The notes: generated from the letters alone by a model not told the origin. DNA of 64,000 nt from Siminovitchia fordii DSM 16014 = CIP 108821 (GCF_000374565.1 NZ_KB894685.1:248001-312000), one strand, 5' to 3'; positions 16,523-24,882 are shown, counted from the stretch's first letter. Numbers and translations are program-made.

Positions 16523-16590
16523 CATGGACGTTCTGTCATGGGCGTTCTTTAGTGCCATGAGTATCATACGGGTGAGTCAGTCAAAGCGTT
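16523..16590. other. Element-chromosome junction (attachment site) in dpaB
   Basis: The dpaB reading frame ends abruptly at GTA TGA (minus strand), and the reading frame to its left no longer matches the family. Palindrome-like GTATCATAC lies at 16561-16569. CATGG (16537-16541) and CCATG (16555-16559) form an inverted repeat beside it. CATGGACGTTCT (16523-16534) and CATGGGCGTTCT (16537-16548) are near-identical direct repeats. These fit a hybrid attL/attR site of a serine recombinase. The exact crossover dinucleotide cannot be set without the other end. Confidence 0.6.
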
Positions 16591-16896
16591 GGCAAATTTA
16601 CTCATAGAGTTTCCCGTCAATGGAGCAATAACCATGCAGTCTAGCGGCTCTTTCGGTCCCAACGGTTCTGCAGCGACAATCGAATCGATGACTTTCCTGC
16701 CTGCAGCCTGTTCTATTCTGGTAATCCAGTCATCACTCTCTCCAAATTTAGTATCTGTGCTTTTGACGGTATAAGTCACAACAGGAACAACCTCAGCTCC
16801 AGCATCAGCCAGCTTGCCAATCTCCGGTATCACAGCATCATACGTACAGTGCGATCCAGTTAAACCGAAACCGATACGTTTCCCTTTTAAGCTCAT
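16564..16896 (-). pseudogene. dpaB: 5' part of dipicolinate synthase subunit B, split by the element
   Basis: The 110 residues match the N-terminal half of SpoVFB/DpaB, including GFGLTGSHCTYDAVIPEI and MVIAPLTGNSMSKFANALTD. In B. subtilis the protein has about 200 residues and goes on after TDSPV with LMAAKAT. Here a stop follows TDSPV at once. The start overlaps the end of dpaA by 4 bp (ATGA), as expected for the spoVF operon. DpaB is a flavoprotein-like subunit needed with DpaA to make dipicolinic acid in the mother cell. The missing 3' half is not in this window. I infer it lies at the far end of the element and is rejoined by excision. Confidence 0.85.
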
Positions 16897-17798
16897 CTTT
16901 TTTCTTTCCCCTTTCGGTTTTCAAGCTCTTCTTCCAGCAATTGCGATAGAACATTCGCCAAGATTTGTCCCGCTGTTTTCGGTGCAACGATTCCCGGTAG
17001 TCCGGGGGCCAAGAGAGCTTTGATCCCGCGTTTCTCCGCATAACGGAAGTCTGTCCCGCCAGGCTTGGAAGCCAAATCAATAATTAACGTATGGGAAGGC
17101 ATTTGAGCAATGACTGCTGCGTCGACTATAGGATATGGTACTGTATTAATGCAAATATCTATATCTTTGACTTCATTCCTCAGATCGTTTAAATAAAATG
17201 GCTGCAATCCCATTTCGGTGATCCTTGCAATATGTTCGCTCTTTCTTGCCCCCACTTTCACTTTTGCTCCAAGCAATGAAAAAATCCGGGCCACAGTCAT
17301 TCCGACTCTCCCCAAACCGAGTACGGCTATGGAAGACTGGTGGATTGTTATGTCTGTATTTTGTATGGCCATCATAATCGTTCCTTCAACTGTAGGGATC
17401 GAGTTATATATAGCTACATCATCTCTTTCAAACAGATTGACCAGCTTCCGATTCGACTTTTTTATGATATTATCCAGGTACTTGTTGCTGATCCCTGAAT
17501 ATACAGTACAATGAGATGGCGTCTGTTGAAGGATTTTTTCTGTTAAAATAATTTTTTCACTCGAGAATATCGTTTCCACTTCCCCTTCCAAACTCGTTCC
17601 AGGTACTGGTAAGATAATCGCATCTATATGGGAAAAATTTAGGTCATGGAGCTTCTCTTTCACAGCTCCGGAAAAAGGCTGTTCCAGTTGTTCAAAACCG
17701 GCAAGGTATAATTTTGCGTCAAGCTCCGTCAATTTTCTTATTATTTCCAATTGCCTTGCATCTCCGCCCATGATAACAATCTGCATATCCGTCAACAT
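16893..17798 (-). CDS. dpaA: Dipicolinate synthase subunit A
   Basis: A 301-residue protein matching SpoVFA/DpaA along its full length. It has an N-terminal half ending around LFERDDVAIYNSIPTVEGT and a Rossmann NAD(P)-binding domain (VLGLGRVGMTVARIFSLLGA). The C-terminus is GIKALLAPGLPGIVAPKTAG. With DpaB it converts the tetrahydrodipicolinate precursor to dipicolinic acid, which fills the spore core with Ca2+ and gives heat resistance. I chose the ATG at 17798: AAGGTGATG lies 8 bases upstream and the N-terminus then matches SpoVFA. A consensus-like sigma-K promoter precedes it. Confidence 0.95.
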   Translation of the reverse strand: MLTDMQIVIMGGDARQLEIIRKLTELDAKLYLAGFEQLEQPFSGAVKEKLHDLNFSHIDAIILPVPGTSLEGEVETIFSSEKIILTEKILQQTPSHCTVYSGISNKYLDNIIKKSNRKLVNLFERDDVAIYNSIPTVEGTIMMAIQNTDITIHQSSIAVLGLGRVGMTVARIFSLLGAKVKVGARKSEHIARITEMGLQPFYLNDLRNEVKDIDICINTVPYPIVDAAVIAQMPSHTLIIDLASKPGGTDFRYAEKRGIKALLAPGLPGIVAPKTAGQILANVLSQLLEEELENRKGKEKR

Positions 17799-17846
17799 CA
17801 AAGTTCCATCACCTTCTTTCGCTCGTGCTGTATCCCTCTGCAACCT

Positions 17847-17874
17847 TATTGTATGATTGCACAAAAAATAGAGT
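17847..17874 (-). promoter_or_regulatory. Sigma-K-type promoter of dpaA-dpaB
   Basis: On the minus strand CATACAATA (17847-17855) fits the sigma-K -10 consensus CATAnnnTA exactly. An AC dinucleotide stands 17 bp upstream (17873-17874), as the -35 requires. The B. subtilis spoVF operon is known to be transcribed by sigma-K in the mother cell. The -35 lies inside the terminator stem of the upstream transporter gene. Confidence 0.7.
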
Positions 17875-17897
17875 GCTTGGACGGTTTCCAGCACTCT
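17863..17897 (-). terminator. Terminator of the upstream transporter gene
   Basis: AGAGTGCT (17870-17877) pairs with AGCACTCT (17890-17897). On the minus strand ATTTTTT follows. It lies 25 bp past the transporter's stop and insulates the dpa operon from it. Confidence 0.75.
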
Positions 17898-17921
17898 AAT
17901 TAATGGATCCTCTTTGATTTT

Positions 17922-19310
17922 TTACGAATGAATTATAAGTTGTAATACAAATAAATAAAGCATGATCCAGCAAATAAAAATAATCGTAAACTTCAAATTC
18001 CAATTGGATACTTTTAAAGAGCTCTCTTTTATAATACTAGCCATGAGTCCAAGGGTGGCATTATAAGGGCCGATTAAAAAGGCGGAGATGGCACCCGAAA
18101 GCATCGCCACTGCAAGAACAATGGGTGAAATACCAATCACCGCAGGATCCAGCGCGCCGGCCATCAATGATAAGGTAACAGCGGGGTGAAGCCCGACAAA
18201 AGCAAATGCCAGTGGGAACAGCGGTAACAATATGATAAAAAACTCTGCACTGATTACACTTATTAAATTGACGATAATATGATTCAGCGTTTCATTGGCA
18301 CCGGAAATTTTGATTGACGAAATCAAAAATCCGGCAGATAAGTAAATAAAGAACTGTTCTTTCATCCTATCCGGGAAAATGTTAATATGCTCCCTCAGAC
18401 TGGACATGAACTCTTTTCCTTTATTCAGCATGGATGACCAGATTAAGGAAAAAGGGACCACCAATATAGATACTAGAATCAAAAATGAGTAAGGGAATCG
18501 TGCCTCCGCCATTGATATGAAGATATTAAAAACAAGAATCGCGGTGAGAATATGTAACACCCTTCCTGGACGCCCATGGCCAGGTTCTTCAGTTGCTGCA
18601 GCAACAGGGCTTTTGGTGGAGACAGACAGATTCAAATCCGGGATACTTTTCATTTTTCTGCCTTCCATAACCCAGTCCAGTAATAGTCCGAAAATACTGA
18701 GTGGAATTAATAACGGAAGGATTGAAACCCAACTGACCCCCGTCAACACAATGACAACACCGACTATCGGGGTTACTGGCGCCCAAATGAGCGGCATGGC
18801 AAACCCCCGCGTTATTGAGTTGCTCATGAACCTCTCCTTATTTTGAACATGAAAGGATTCCAGAGCCGGTCTAATTGGATAATAGGTCATCGGCAATGTG
18901 GCAAGGTTCATAAAAATGCTGAAAAAATAGGAAATTCCGGATGTCATTTTATACAATTGCTTTGCCGATTTGATATTTTTCTGAATAAGATATTGAATAT
19001 CATTTCCATAATTGCCTAATTTAATAGGTATCGCCAAAATTGGCAAAATAACAAACATCGTGATCAGATCAAGCATGGGGCCAAAAGATAGAATGTATTG
19101 CTGCCATTCCGCACCGTCATACCATAGCAAGCCTGCTCCAAGTATTAAGAAGATTCCCCCAAGTAATTTTACAAATGTTTTAACCTGAGGAAAAGTAATA
19201 CAAACAATGAAAAAGCATAAAAAAGAAATAAAATTTCCAGTTGGAAGCGCTGGAAACAGCGTGGAAATCAAATATAACGAAATAATGGTTAGAAATAAGA
19301 TCCGAAGCAT
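17922..19310 (-). CDS. Polytopic membrane transporter-like protein (DUF401-like)
   Basis: A 462-residue protein with about 12 hydrophobic segments spread over its length and one charged central loop (about 225-255). The pattern, including NLATLPMTYYPIRPAL and PLFPLAFAFVGLHPAVTLSL, suggests the DUF401 or ArsB/NhaD-like ion-transporter group. No specific substrate motif was recognised. I chose the ATG at 19310, after GGGGGATG. No gene stands here in B. subtilis, where ymxH and spoVFA are neighbours. It has a vegetative-type promoter and its own terminator, so it is a separate unit. The position next to dpaAB is suggestive but does not show a role in dipicolinate handling. Confidence 0.6.
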   Translation of the reverse strand: MLRILFLTIISLYLISTLFPALPTGNFISFLCFFIVCITFPQVKTFVKLLGGIFLILGAGLLWYDGAEWQQYILSFGPMLDLITMFVILPILAIPIKLGNYGNDIQYLIQKNIKSAKQLYKMTSGISYFFSIFMNLATLPMTYYPIRPALESFHVQNKERFMSNSITRGFAMPLIWAPVTPIVGVVIVLTGVSWVSILPLLIPLSIFGLLLDWVMEGRKMKSIPDLNLSVSTKSPVAAATEEPGHGRPGRVLHILTAILVFNIFISMAEARFPYSFLILVSILVVPFSLIWSSMLNKGKEFMSSLREHINIFPDRMKEQFFIYLSAGFLISSIKISGANETLNHIIVNLISVISAEFFIILLPLFPLAFAFVGLHPAVTLSLMAGALDPAVIGISPIVLAVAMLSGAISAFLIGPYNATLGLMASIIKESSLKVSNWNLKFTIIFICWIMLYLFVLQLIIHS

Positions 19311-19362
19311 GACATCCCCCAATTCTTTATAGTCCAATACAGTTAAGAGATTACAATAATTG

Positions 19363-19391
19363 ATGATAGAGTAGTGACTCTTTGCCGTCAA
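19363..19391 (-). promoter_or_regulatory. Sigma-A promoter of the transporter-like gene
   Basis: On the minus strand TTGACG (19386-19391) and TATCAT (19363-19368) are separated by 17 bp, each one base from consensus. They lie about 55 bp before the ATG. Growth-phase expression is therefore more likely than sporulation control. Confidence 0.65.
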
Positions 19392-19410
19392 ATAAAACTA
19401 TTTGCATACA

Positions 19411-19446
19411 AAAAAACCGACCTCCGATTTGACGGAGCGCCGGTCA
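19411..19446 (-). terminator. Terminator after ymxH
   Basis: A stem pairs ACCGAC/CTCCG (19416-19426) with CGGAG...CCGGT (19433-19444). On the minus strand a run of seven T follows. It starts 11 bp past the ymxH stop. Confidence 0.75.
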
Positions 19447-19456
19447 TTTTTCAATT

Positions 19457-19690
19457 CTAATGATCAGGTACTTCCAGGATAATCATATCCGTGCCGATCG
19501 TTCTGATATTTCTCCATGGTACCCGGATTTCACCGCCATTTTTCCTGATCCACTTCCCGGTCGGGATGATCAAGTGATCAATTTCGCCTGTACTGCTGTT
19601 AATCTCAAGATCGGTCTGCCCCAAGACTCCCATTCTTTCTGCCCTTTTAAAATCGACAATTTCTTTTCCGCCTAGCTCGCTTAATCGCAT
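19457..19690 (-). CDS. ymxH: YlmC/YmxH family PRC-barrel sporulation protein
   Basis: A 77-residue PRC-barrel protein. The pattern MRLSELGGKEIVDF ... GVLGQTDLEINSSTGEI ... PWRNIRTIGTDMIIL is that of the YlmC/YmxH family. These small proteins are widespread in endospore formers. The family is linked to sporulation by distribution and expression; the molecular role is not settled. It has a full ribosome site (AAGGAGG), and the gene lies between mlpA and the transporter-like gene. Confidence 0.88.
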   Translation of the reverse strand: MRLSELGGKEIVDFKRAERMGVLGQTDLEINSSTGEIDHLIIPTGKWIRKNGGEIRVPWRNIRTIGTDMIILEVPDH

Positions 19691-19758
19691 AGTGCGCCTC
19701 CTTATTAATCCACTCCCTTTGTAAAATATATAGCCTGTTTACGGTTTTTAGAATGGGA

Positions 19759-19785
19759 AAAACCCCTTTTTAAAAAGGGGTTCCT
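19759..19785 (-). terminator. Terminator after mlpA
   Basis: AACCCCTTTTT (19761-19771) pairs perfectly with AAAAAGGGGTT (19772-19782). On the minus strand TTTCCC follows. It begins 3 bases after the mlpA stop. Confidence 0.8.
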
Positions 19786-21024
19786 TTAACTAGGCTGCAA
19801 TAATAACTTTTCATCCGGACTGATCAGTGCAAGCGTAAATTGATCCGCAAATATCCTATTTGCCATGTCGTTCACACTTTGAATACTGACACGATCAATT
19901 TCATCCACGATTTCATCCAAAGTTCTATGGCGTTTCAACAGCAATTCATTTTTTCCATTTCTGCTCATGCGGCTGTTTGTACTCTCAAGTCCGAGCATTA
20001 AGTTTCCTTTCAACTGCTCCTTGCTATTCCTCAACTCCTTTTCGGTTATTCCGTCCCTTTTCAACTCGCCAAACGTATTGGTGATTGTCTCGAAAAGATC
20101 ATCAATCTGGTTGGCCCCTGTTCCTCCGTATATGGTGACAATTCCGCTGTCTTTATACGAAGAATGGTAGGAAAATACCGAATAGGCGAGTCCTCTTTCT
20201 TCTCGTACTTCTTGAAAAAGACGGGATGACATACTTCCCCCAAAAATATTATTCATAACAATTAAACTGTATATATCAGGATCACCGATAGCTAGACCTT
20301 CAAATCCGATACATAAGTGGGCCTGTTCTGTATCCTTCTGCCTTGAGACATGATTTGCCTTAAAGACGGGCTCTGATTTGGTTTGCCGCCGCCCTTTTCT
20401 TTCGAAGGAGCCAAAAAGCCGCTCAACTTCTTTTATGAAAGATTCGTCAATATTTCCAGCAATGGAGATTACGATCTTTTCAGGTGTATAGGTCTCTTCC
20501 ACATAGGCTCTTAATTTATCCCCTGTGAACGTAGACAGCGTCTGTTCTGTTCCTAGTATCGGATACCCTAAGGGGTGATTATCGAATGCTGCTTTATTAA
20601 GCAGGTCATGCACAATGTCATCCGGAGTATCTTCATACATTTTGATCTCTTCGCTGACTACATTCTTCTCTTTATTCAGCTCTTCCTCCTCAAAGGTGGA
20701 ATTAAAAAACATGTCAGCTAGGGTTTCAAGTGCATACTGCGAATGGTTGTCGAGCACCTTGGCATAATAGCAAGTATATTCTTTTGAGGTAAAGGCATTA
20801 ACCTGCCCGCCGATTGAATCGAATGCTTCGGCAAGCTCTTTTGCATTTTTTGTAGCTGTTCCTTTAAAAAACATATGTTCAAGAAAATGGGAAATTCCGT
20901 TGTTATCCGGCAATTCATCACGTGAGCCGGTCCCCACCCATATGCCGATGGCAACGGACCGGACAGAAGGGATATTTTCTAGTACGACTCTGACCCCGTT
21001 TTGGCAAGTATATTTTTTTATCAC
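19786..21024 (-). CDS. mlpA: M16 family zinc peptidase (YmxG/MlpA)
   Basis: A 412-residue inverzincin-type peptidase. The HXXEH zinc motif is His46-Phe-Leu-Glu49-His50, and downstream EE residues (NVVSEEIKMYED) supply the further ligand. Two homologous halves are present, with RGLAYSVFSYHSSY in the second. It starts at GTG 21024 after AGGAGG. In B. subtilis this gene lies in the same order between ylxY and ymxH. The processing-peptidase-like enzyme's physiological substrate is uncertain. Confidence 0.92.
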   Translation of the reverse strand: MIKKYTCQNGVRVVLENIPSVRSVAIGIWVGTGSRDELPDNNGISHFLEHMFFKGTATKNAKELAEAFDSIGGQVNAFTSKEYTCYYAKVLDNHSQYALETLADMFFNSTFEEEELNKEKNVVSEEIKMYEDTPDDIVHDLLNKAAFDNHPLGYPILGTEQTLSTFTGDKLRAYVEETYTPEKIVISIAGNIDESFIKEVERLFGSFERKGRRQTKSEPVFKANHVSRQKDTEQAHLCIGFEGLAIGDPDIYSLIVMNNIFGGSMSSRLFQEVREERGLAYSVFSYHSSYKDSGIVTIYGGTGANQIDDLFETITNTFGELKRDGITEKELRNSKEQLKGNLMLGLESTNSRMSRNGKNELLLKRHRTLDEIVDEIDRVSIQSVNDMANRIFADQFTLALISPDEKLLLQPS

Positions 21025-21057
21025 TGAAGTTCCTCCTGTTCATGATGTAAAAAGAAT

Positions 21058-21256
21058 AGCGGAAGACGGCCGTTTAGGGGCGAGATGCGCTGAAGGTCTG
21101 GTCAATGAAACCGTTCTGTGATTTCATTGGCCAAACAGAAGCGGCCTCGATCCCTAGCCGTTTGAAGCTGGCCCTATAGAATAGCAAAAGCCTTGTCCAG
21201 CCCCGACAAGCATGAGATGATCCCCGAGGAAGCAGTTCTCAGGCCGCCAAGGGGAA
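21058..21256. repeat. Probable dispersed intergenic repeat
   Basis: The spacer between mlpA and ylxY contains, on the minus strand, TGCTTCCTCGGGGATCATCT and then CTTGTCGGGGCTGGACAAGG. It has the look of the GC-rich intergenic repeats scattered through many Bacillus genomes. A partly matching copy is at 27201-27252. No protein-coding or RNA-gene signature was seen. Confidence 0.4.
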
Positions 21257-21283
21257 GTCTTGTGCCCGGAAAATGGGCACGCG

Positions 21284-22258
21284 CTATTTCTCAATTTGCT
21301 GGTCTATTTTAAGGATGTGTTCTTCATCCATCAGTTTCGTGACTGTACCAATCCTTAAGTTCTTCTCTCTAATCTGCTTTATCAGCGGGTCAAGTGCTTT
21401 CGCTGTAGAATCGGTCGGATGCATTAAAATCATTGCGCCGGGGTGGACTTTGGTCATTACACGGTCAATAATCGTTTCCGGTGATGGCTTTTGCCAATCA
21501 ATCGTGTCAACTGTCCACATGACTGTCTTCATATCAAGTTCGCTTGCAATTTGAACTGTTTTATCACGGAAACCACCACTGGGCGGTCCGAACCAAACAG
21601 GCTTCTCCCCAGTTGTAGCTTCTATAATTTCATTAGTTTTCAATAACTCCTCCCGGACTTTTCCTTCCCCGAGCATTTCCATTTTTGGATGACTGTATGA
21701 ATGGTTGCCCACTTCATGTCCATCAGCGGCAATCATCTTCGCCAGATCAGGATTTTCCTTCACCCAACGGCCTTCCAAAAAAAAAGTTGCCTTCACGTTA
21801 TGCTTTTTTAAAGTTGACAGCATTTGAGGCAAATATTCATTTCCCCAGGCTACATTGATCAAGAATCCGACCATAGGTTTATCCGGATGTGCCCGGTAAA
21901 TGGGAGCCGGAGGCAAATCATCTAAATGGACTTTAGGAGGAATTTGCTTAAAAACAAGCTTACGGGTATCAAAGATTCCTCCTTTCATTTTTTTGTAGGA
22001 AGCTTTGATATCCACTTTAACTCCATTATACCCCGGCATCGCTTTCCAAACCCTGTCTATTTTGGCATCCTGAGGCTGAGCATCATATTTTTCAGCAGCA
22101 CGTACTATCTGCTGATATAATGCATCTGAAGGGGAGTCCACCGGATAAGAATCGTTTACTAACCCATTTAAATAAAGCGTCGTATAGGGATTATTGACAA
22201 TCAATATTGCTAGGATAGCAATAAGGCCCAATCCTGGCAAGTGTTTTGTATTAATCAC
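21284..22258 (-). CDS. ylxY: Polysaccharide-deacetylase-like sporulation protein YlxY
   Basis: A 324-residue protein with an N-terminal signal anchor (about 8-23) and a NodB-like domain (about 120-310). HSYSH (motif 2), GPPSGGFRD, DTIDW and MILMHPT (later motifs) are visible. The first motif, normally TFDDG with the catalytic Asp, reads FLINVAWGNEYL, so deacetylase activity is doubtful. This is also my recollection of B. subtilis YlxY. The GTG at 22258 has AAGGAGG 8 bases upstream and is preferred over a TTG at 22276. It lies between pnp and mlpA, as in B. subtilis. Confidence 0.88.
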   Translation of the reverse strand: MINTKHLPGLGLIAILAILIVNNPYTTLYLNGLVNDSYPVDSPSDALYQQIVRAAEKYDAQPQDAKIDRVWKAMPGYNGVKVDIKASYKKMKGGIFDTRKLVFKQIPPKVHLDDLPPAPIYRAHPDKPMVGFLINVAWGNEYLPQMLSTLKKHNVKATFFLEGRWVKENPDLAKMIAADGHEVGNHSYSHPKMEMLGEGKVREELLKTNEIIEATTGEKPVWFGPPSGGFRDKTVQIASELDMKTVMWTVDTIDWQKPSPETIIDRVMTKVHPGAMILMHPTDSTAKALDPLIKQIREKNLRIGTVTKLMDEEHILKIDQQIEK

Positions 22259-22493
22259 GTCCATTTCCTCCTTCAACCAATCTTATGAGGATAATGGACA
22301 AGGTAGAACACAGTATCCGGGTACTTGTGTGGCATAGCCTGCTGTACACCGGAACTGAAAAAAGCAAATAATATATGGTACATTTTTTTGCATATGCGGT
22401 GGCCTAGATTCATAAATACTTGAAATAAGCCCATAAGCCGAAGATGTCTGTGTATTTGGTCATGCTATCAACTTTTTTATACTCTAAGGTTTA

Positions 22494-22522
22494 TAAAAAA
22501 AGCCAGGAAGACCTGGCTTTTT
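22494..22522 (-). terminator. Terminator after pnp
   Basis: AGCCAGG (22501-22507) pairs with CCTGGCT (22512-22518) around a 4-nt loop. On the minus strand TTTTTTT follows. It lies just past the pnp stop codon. Confidence 0.88.
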
Positions 22523-22527
22523 GGGTA

Positions 22528-24654
22528 CTACTGCTTGTCTTGATTCTGTTTTTCTTTCTGCTCTTTAAGAACAGCTTTCCGGGACAGGTTTACCCTTCCC
22601 TGATTATCAATCTCCACTACCTTCACAAGGAATTCGTCTCCAATGGAAACAACGTCCTCAACTTTATTGACTCTTTCCTCAGCCAGTTGTGAAATATGAA
22701 CAAGACCGTCTTTTCCAGGGAAAATTTCAACGAAAGCGCCAAACTTCTCAATGCGCTTCACTTTTCCAAGATACATTTGTCCAACCTCTACTTCACGAAC
22801 GAGGTCTTCGATAATCTTCTTGGCCTTTTCGTTCATTTTCTCATCGGCCGATGCAATAAACACTGTACCATCTTGTTCAATATCTATTTTTACGCCTGTT
22901 TCTTCAATAATTTTATTGATCTGCTTGCCGCTCGGTCCAATGACATCCCGGATTTTATCAGGGTTGATATGGAGAGTAAGAATTTTCGGTGCATACGGTG
23001 ATAGATGCTCCCTTGGCTCAGAAATCGCGGAATTCATTTTCTCAAGAATGAACATCCGGCCTTCTTTTGCCTGGTGTAGCGCCTCTTCTAAAATTTCACG
23101 TGACAAGCCTTCAATTTTTATATCCATTTGCAGGGCGGTGATTCCTTCCGCCGTACCGGCCACTTTGAAGTCCATATCGCCCAGATGGTCTTCCATCCCC
23201 TGGATATCGGTTAAAATGGTATAATGTTCTCCGGATTTCACTAACCCCATCGCAATCCCAGCAACCGGCGCCTTAATGGGAACTCCTGCATCCATCATGG
23301 CCAGTGAACTTGCGCAAATACTTGCCTGTGATGATGAACCATTCGACTCCAAGACCTCAGATACTAAGCGAATCGTATATGGAAAATCTGCTTCGCTCGG
23401 AATGACAGGCTCCAATGCCCGTTCCCCAAGTGCACCGTGTCCGATTTCCCTGCGGCCGGGACCTCTGATTGGGCCTGTTTCACCAACACTGAAGTGAGGG
23501 AAATTATAGTGGTGCATGAACCTTTTTGATTCTTCAATTCCAAGGCCATCCAAAATTTGAACATCTCCAAGGGCTCCAAGTGTACATACACTGAACGCCT
23601 GAGTTTGACCTCTTGTAAATAATCCGGATCCGTGAGTTCTTGCCAACAGATGTACTTCTGTATGGATAGGTCTGATTTCCTCAGGCTTCCGTCCATCCGG
23701 ACGGATCTTTTCAACAGTGATCAAACGGCGTACTTCTTCTTTGACAAGTTTATCCAAAACTTGTTTCACTTGTTTGATCAAATCTTCATTATCGCCATCT
23801 TCCCGCTCAGAAAAGCTTTCGATAACTTTATCCTTTACTTCCTGGATGGCATCTTCACGTGCATGTTTTTCCTCGACTTGAATCGCAGCAATAAGCTCCT
23901 GTTCGCATATGGAACGGACTTCCTGTTCAAGTTCGGAATCAATTTCATACAATTCAATTTCCCTGTTTTCTTTTCCAACCTTTTCGGCAATCTCTTCCTG
24001 GAATGAGATCAGGCGTTTGATTTCTTCATGGCCGAACATGATTGCTTCTAACATTGTTTTTTCGGACACTTCTTCCGCGCCTGCTTCCACCATATTGATT
24101 GCATCTTTTGTTCCGGCAACAGTGAGGTCAATATCACTCTGCTCCATTTGCTCTACGTTAGGATTGATAATGAATTTTCCATCCACTCGTCCGACAACGA
24201 CTCCTGCGATAGGCCCTTCAAACGGAATATCAGAAATGGATAATGCCAGGGAAGAACCAAACATGGCTGCCATTTCCGGAGAACAATCCTGATCTACACT
24301 CATTACAACACTTACAACCTGTACTTCATTCCTGAAACCATCAGGAAACAGCGGGCGGATCGGCCGGTCGATCAGGCGGCTAGCCAAAATTGCCTTTTCA
24401 CTCGGCCTCCCTTCCCTCTTAATAAAGCCGCCAGGTATTTTACCTACCGCGTATAATCTTTCTTCATAATTTACAGTCAACGGAAAAAAGTCAACTGATT
24501 TTGCCTCTTTTGAAGCAGTAGCAGTAGATAATACAGCTGTATCTCCATAACGGACAAGAACCGCTCCATTGGCCTGTTTTGCAAGTTGGCCAATTTCAAC
24601 GGTCAAATCCCGTCCGGCCCATTCCATAGAAAACACTTTTTTCTCATGGTCCAT
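22528..24654 (-). CDS. pnp: Polynucleotide phosphorylase
   Basis: A 708-residue 3'-5' exoribonuclease that degrades RNA with phosphate. Two RNase PH domains (about 10-210 and 310-540) flank a helical linker. A KH domain (about 553-613, [11 protein letters not shown]) and an S1 domain (about 622-690, [20 protein letters not shown]) follow. The second PH domain has the FTRGQTQ and [15 protein letters not shown] segments. Length matches B. subtilis PnpA (705). It follows rpsO after a 250-bp spacer that contains a terminator and a long hairpin, so its leader RNA may be regulated. Confidence 0.97.
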   Translation of the reverse strand: MDHEKKVFSMEWAGRDLTVEIGQLAKQANGAVLVRYGDTAVLSTATASKEAKSVDFFPLTVNYEERLYAVGKIPGGFIKREGRPSEKAILASRLIDRPIRPLFPDGFRNEVQVVSVVMSVDQDCSPEMAAMFGSSLALSISDIPFEGPIAGVVVGRVDGKFIINPNVEQMEQSDIDLTVAGTKDAINMVEAGAEEVSEKTMLEAIMFGHEEIKRLISFQEEIAEKVGKENREIELYEIDSELEQEVRSICEQELIAAIQVEEKHAREDAIQEVKDKVIESFSEREDGDNEDLIKQVKQVLDKLVKEEVRRLITVEKIRPDGRKPEEIRPIHTEVHLLARTHGSGLFTRGQTQAFSVCTLGALGDVQILDGLGIEESKRFMHHYNFPHFSVGETGPIRGPGRREIGHGALGERALEPVIPSEADFPYTIRLVSEVLESNGSSSQASICASSLAMMDAGVPIKAPVAGIAMGLVKSGEHYTILTDIQGMEDHLGDMDFKVAGTAEGITALQMDIKIEGLSREILEEALHQAKEGRMFILEKMNSAISEPREHLSPYAPKILTLHINPDKIRDVIGPSGKQINKIIEETGVKIDIEQDGTVFIASADEKMNEKAKKIIEDLVREVEVGQMYLGKVKRIEKFGAFVEIFPGKDGLVHISQLAEERVNKVEDVVSIGDEFLVKVVEIDNQGRVNLSRKAVLKEQKEKQNQDKQ

Positions 24655-24732
24655 TTTTACAACGCCTCTCTTTCATAAAACTAAATGTAAATAATAGGCA
24701 GAATTGAAAAGTAAAACTCCCACCTTGTACGC

Positions 24733-24787
24733 AACTGAACATTAGACATGGATATGAGCTAGTCCTATCCATGTCCAATGTTCAGTT
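24733..24787 (-). ncRNA. Long stable hairpin in the pnp leader
   Basis: Two 22-base arms (24733-24754 and 24766-24787) are complementary, with an 11-nt loop. In the RNA of the pnp sense strand every position pairs, the one non-Watson-Crick position being G-U. In the opposite RNA that position is an A-C mismatch. No T-tract follows, so it is not a simple terminator. A double-stranded stem in the pnp leader would suit RNase III-dependent control, as known for pnp in Escherichia coli. That role is inference here. Confidence 0.55.
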
Positions 24788-24856
24788 CGAATATGCAGGC
24801 TGATCGCCGCATTTTCATATGAACTTACGTACAGGTGTCTGCCTTTTCATCCTAAC

Positions 24857-24882
24857 AAAAAAGCGGGAATTAATCCCGCTTT
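24857..24882 (-). terminator. Terminator after rpsO
   Basis: AAGCGGGA (24861-24868) pairs with TCCCGCTT (24874-24881) with a 5-nt loop. On the minus strand TTTTTTG follows. It lies 20 bp past the rpsO stop. Confidence 0.85.

Noticed and set aside
16893-16896. dpaB truncated by an assembly error rather than by an element
   Set aside because: The break is next to a serine recombinase pointing at it, the bases beyond have another composition, and the known parallel (vfbin) hits the same gene. An error cannot be excluded without reads, but the element is the simpler reading.
24733-24787. The long hairpin in the pnp leader as the rpsO terminator
   Set aside because: It has no T-tract on the minus strand, and a good terminator already lies at 24857-24882 right after rpsO.
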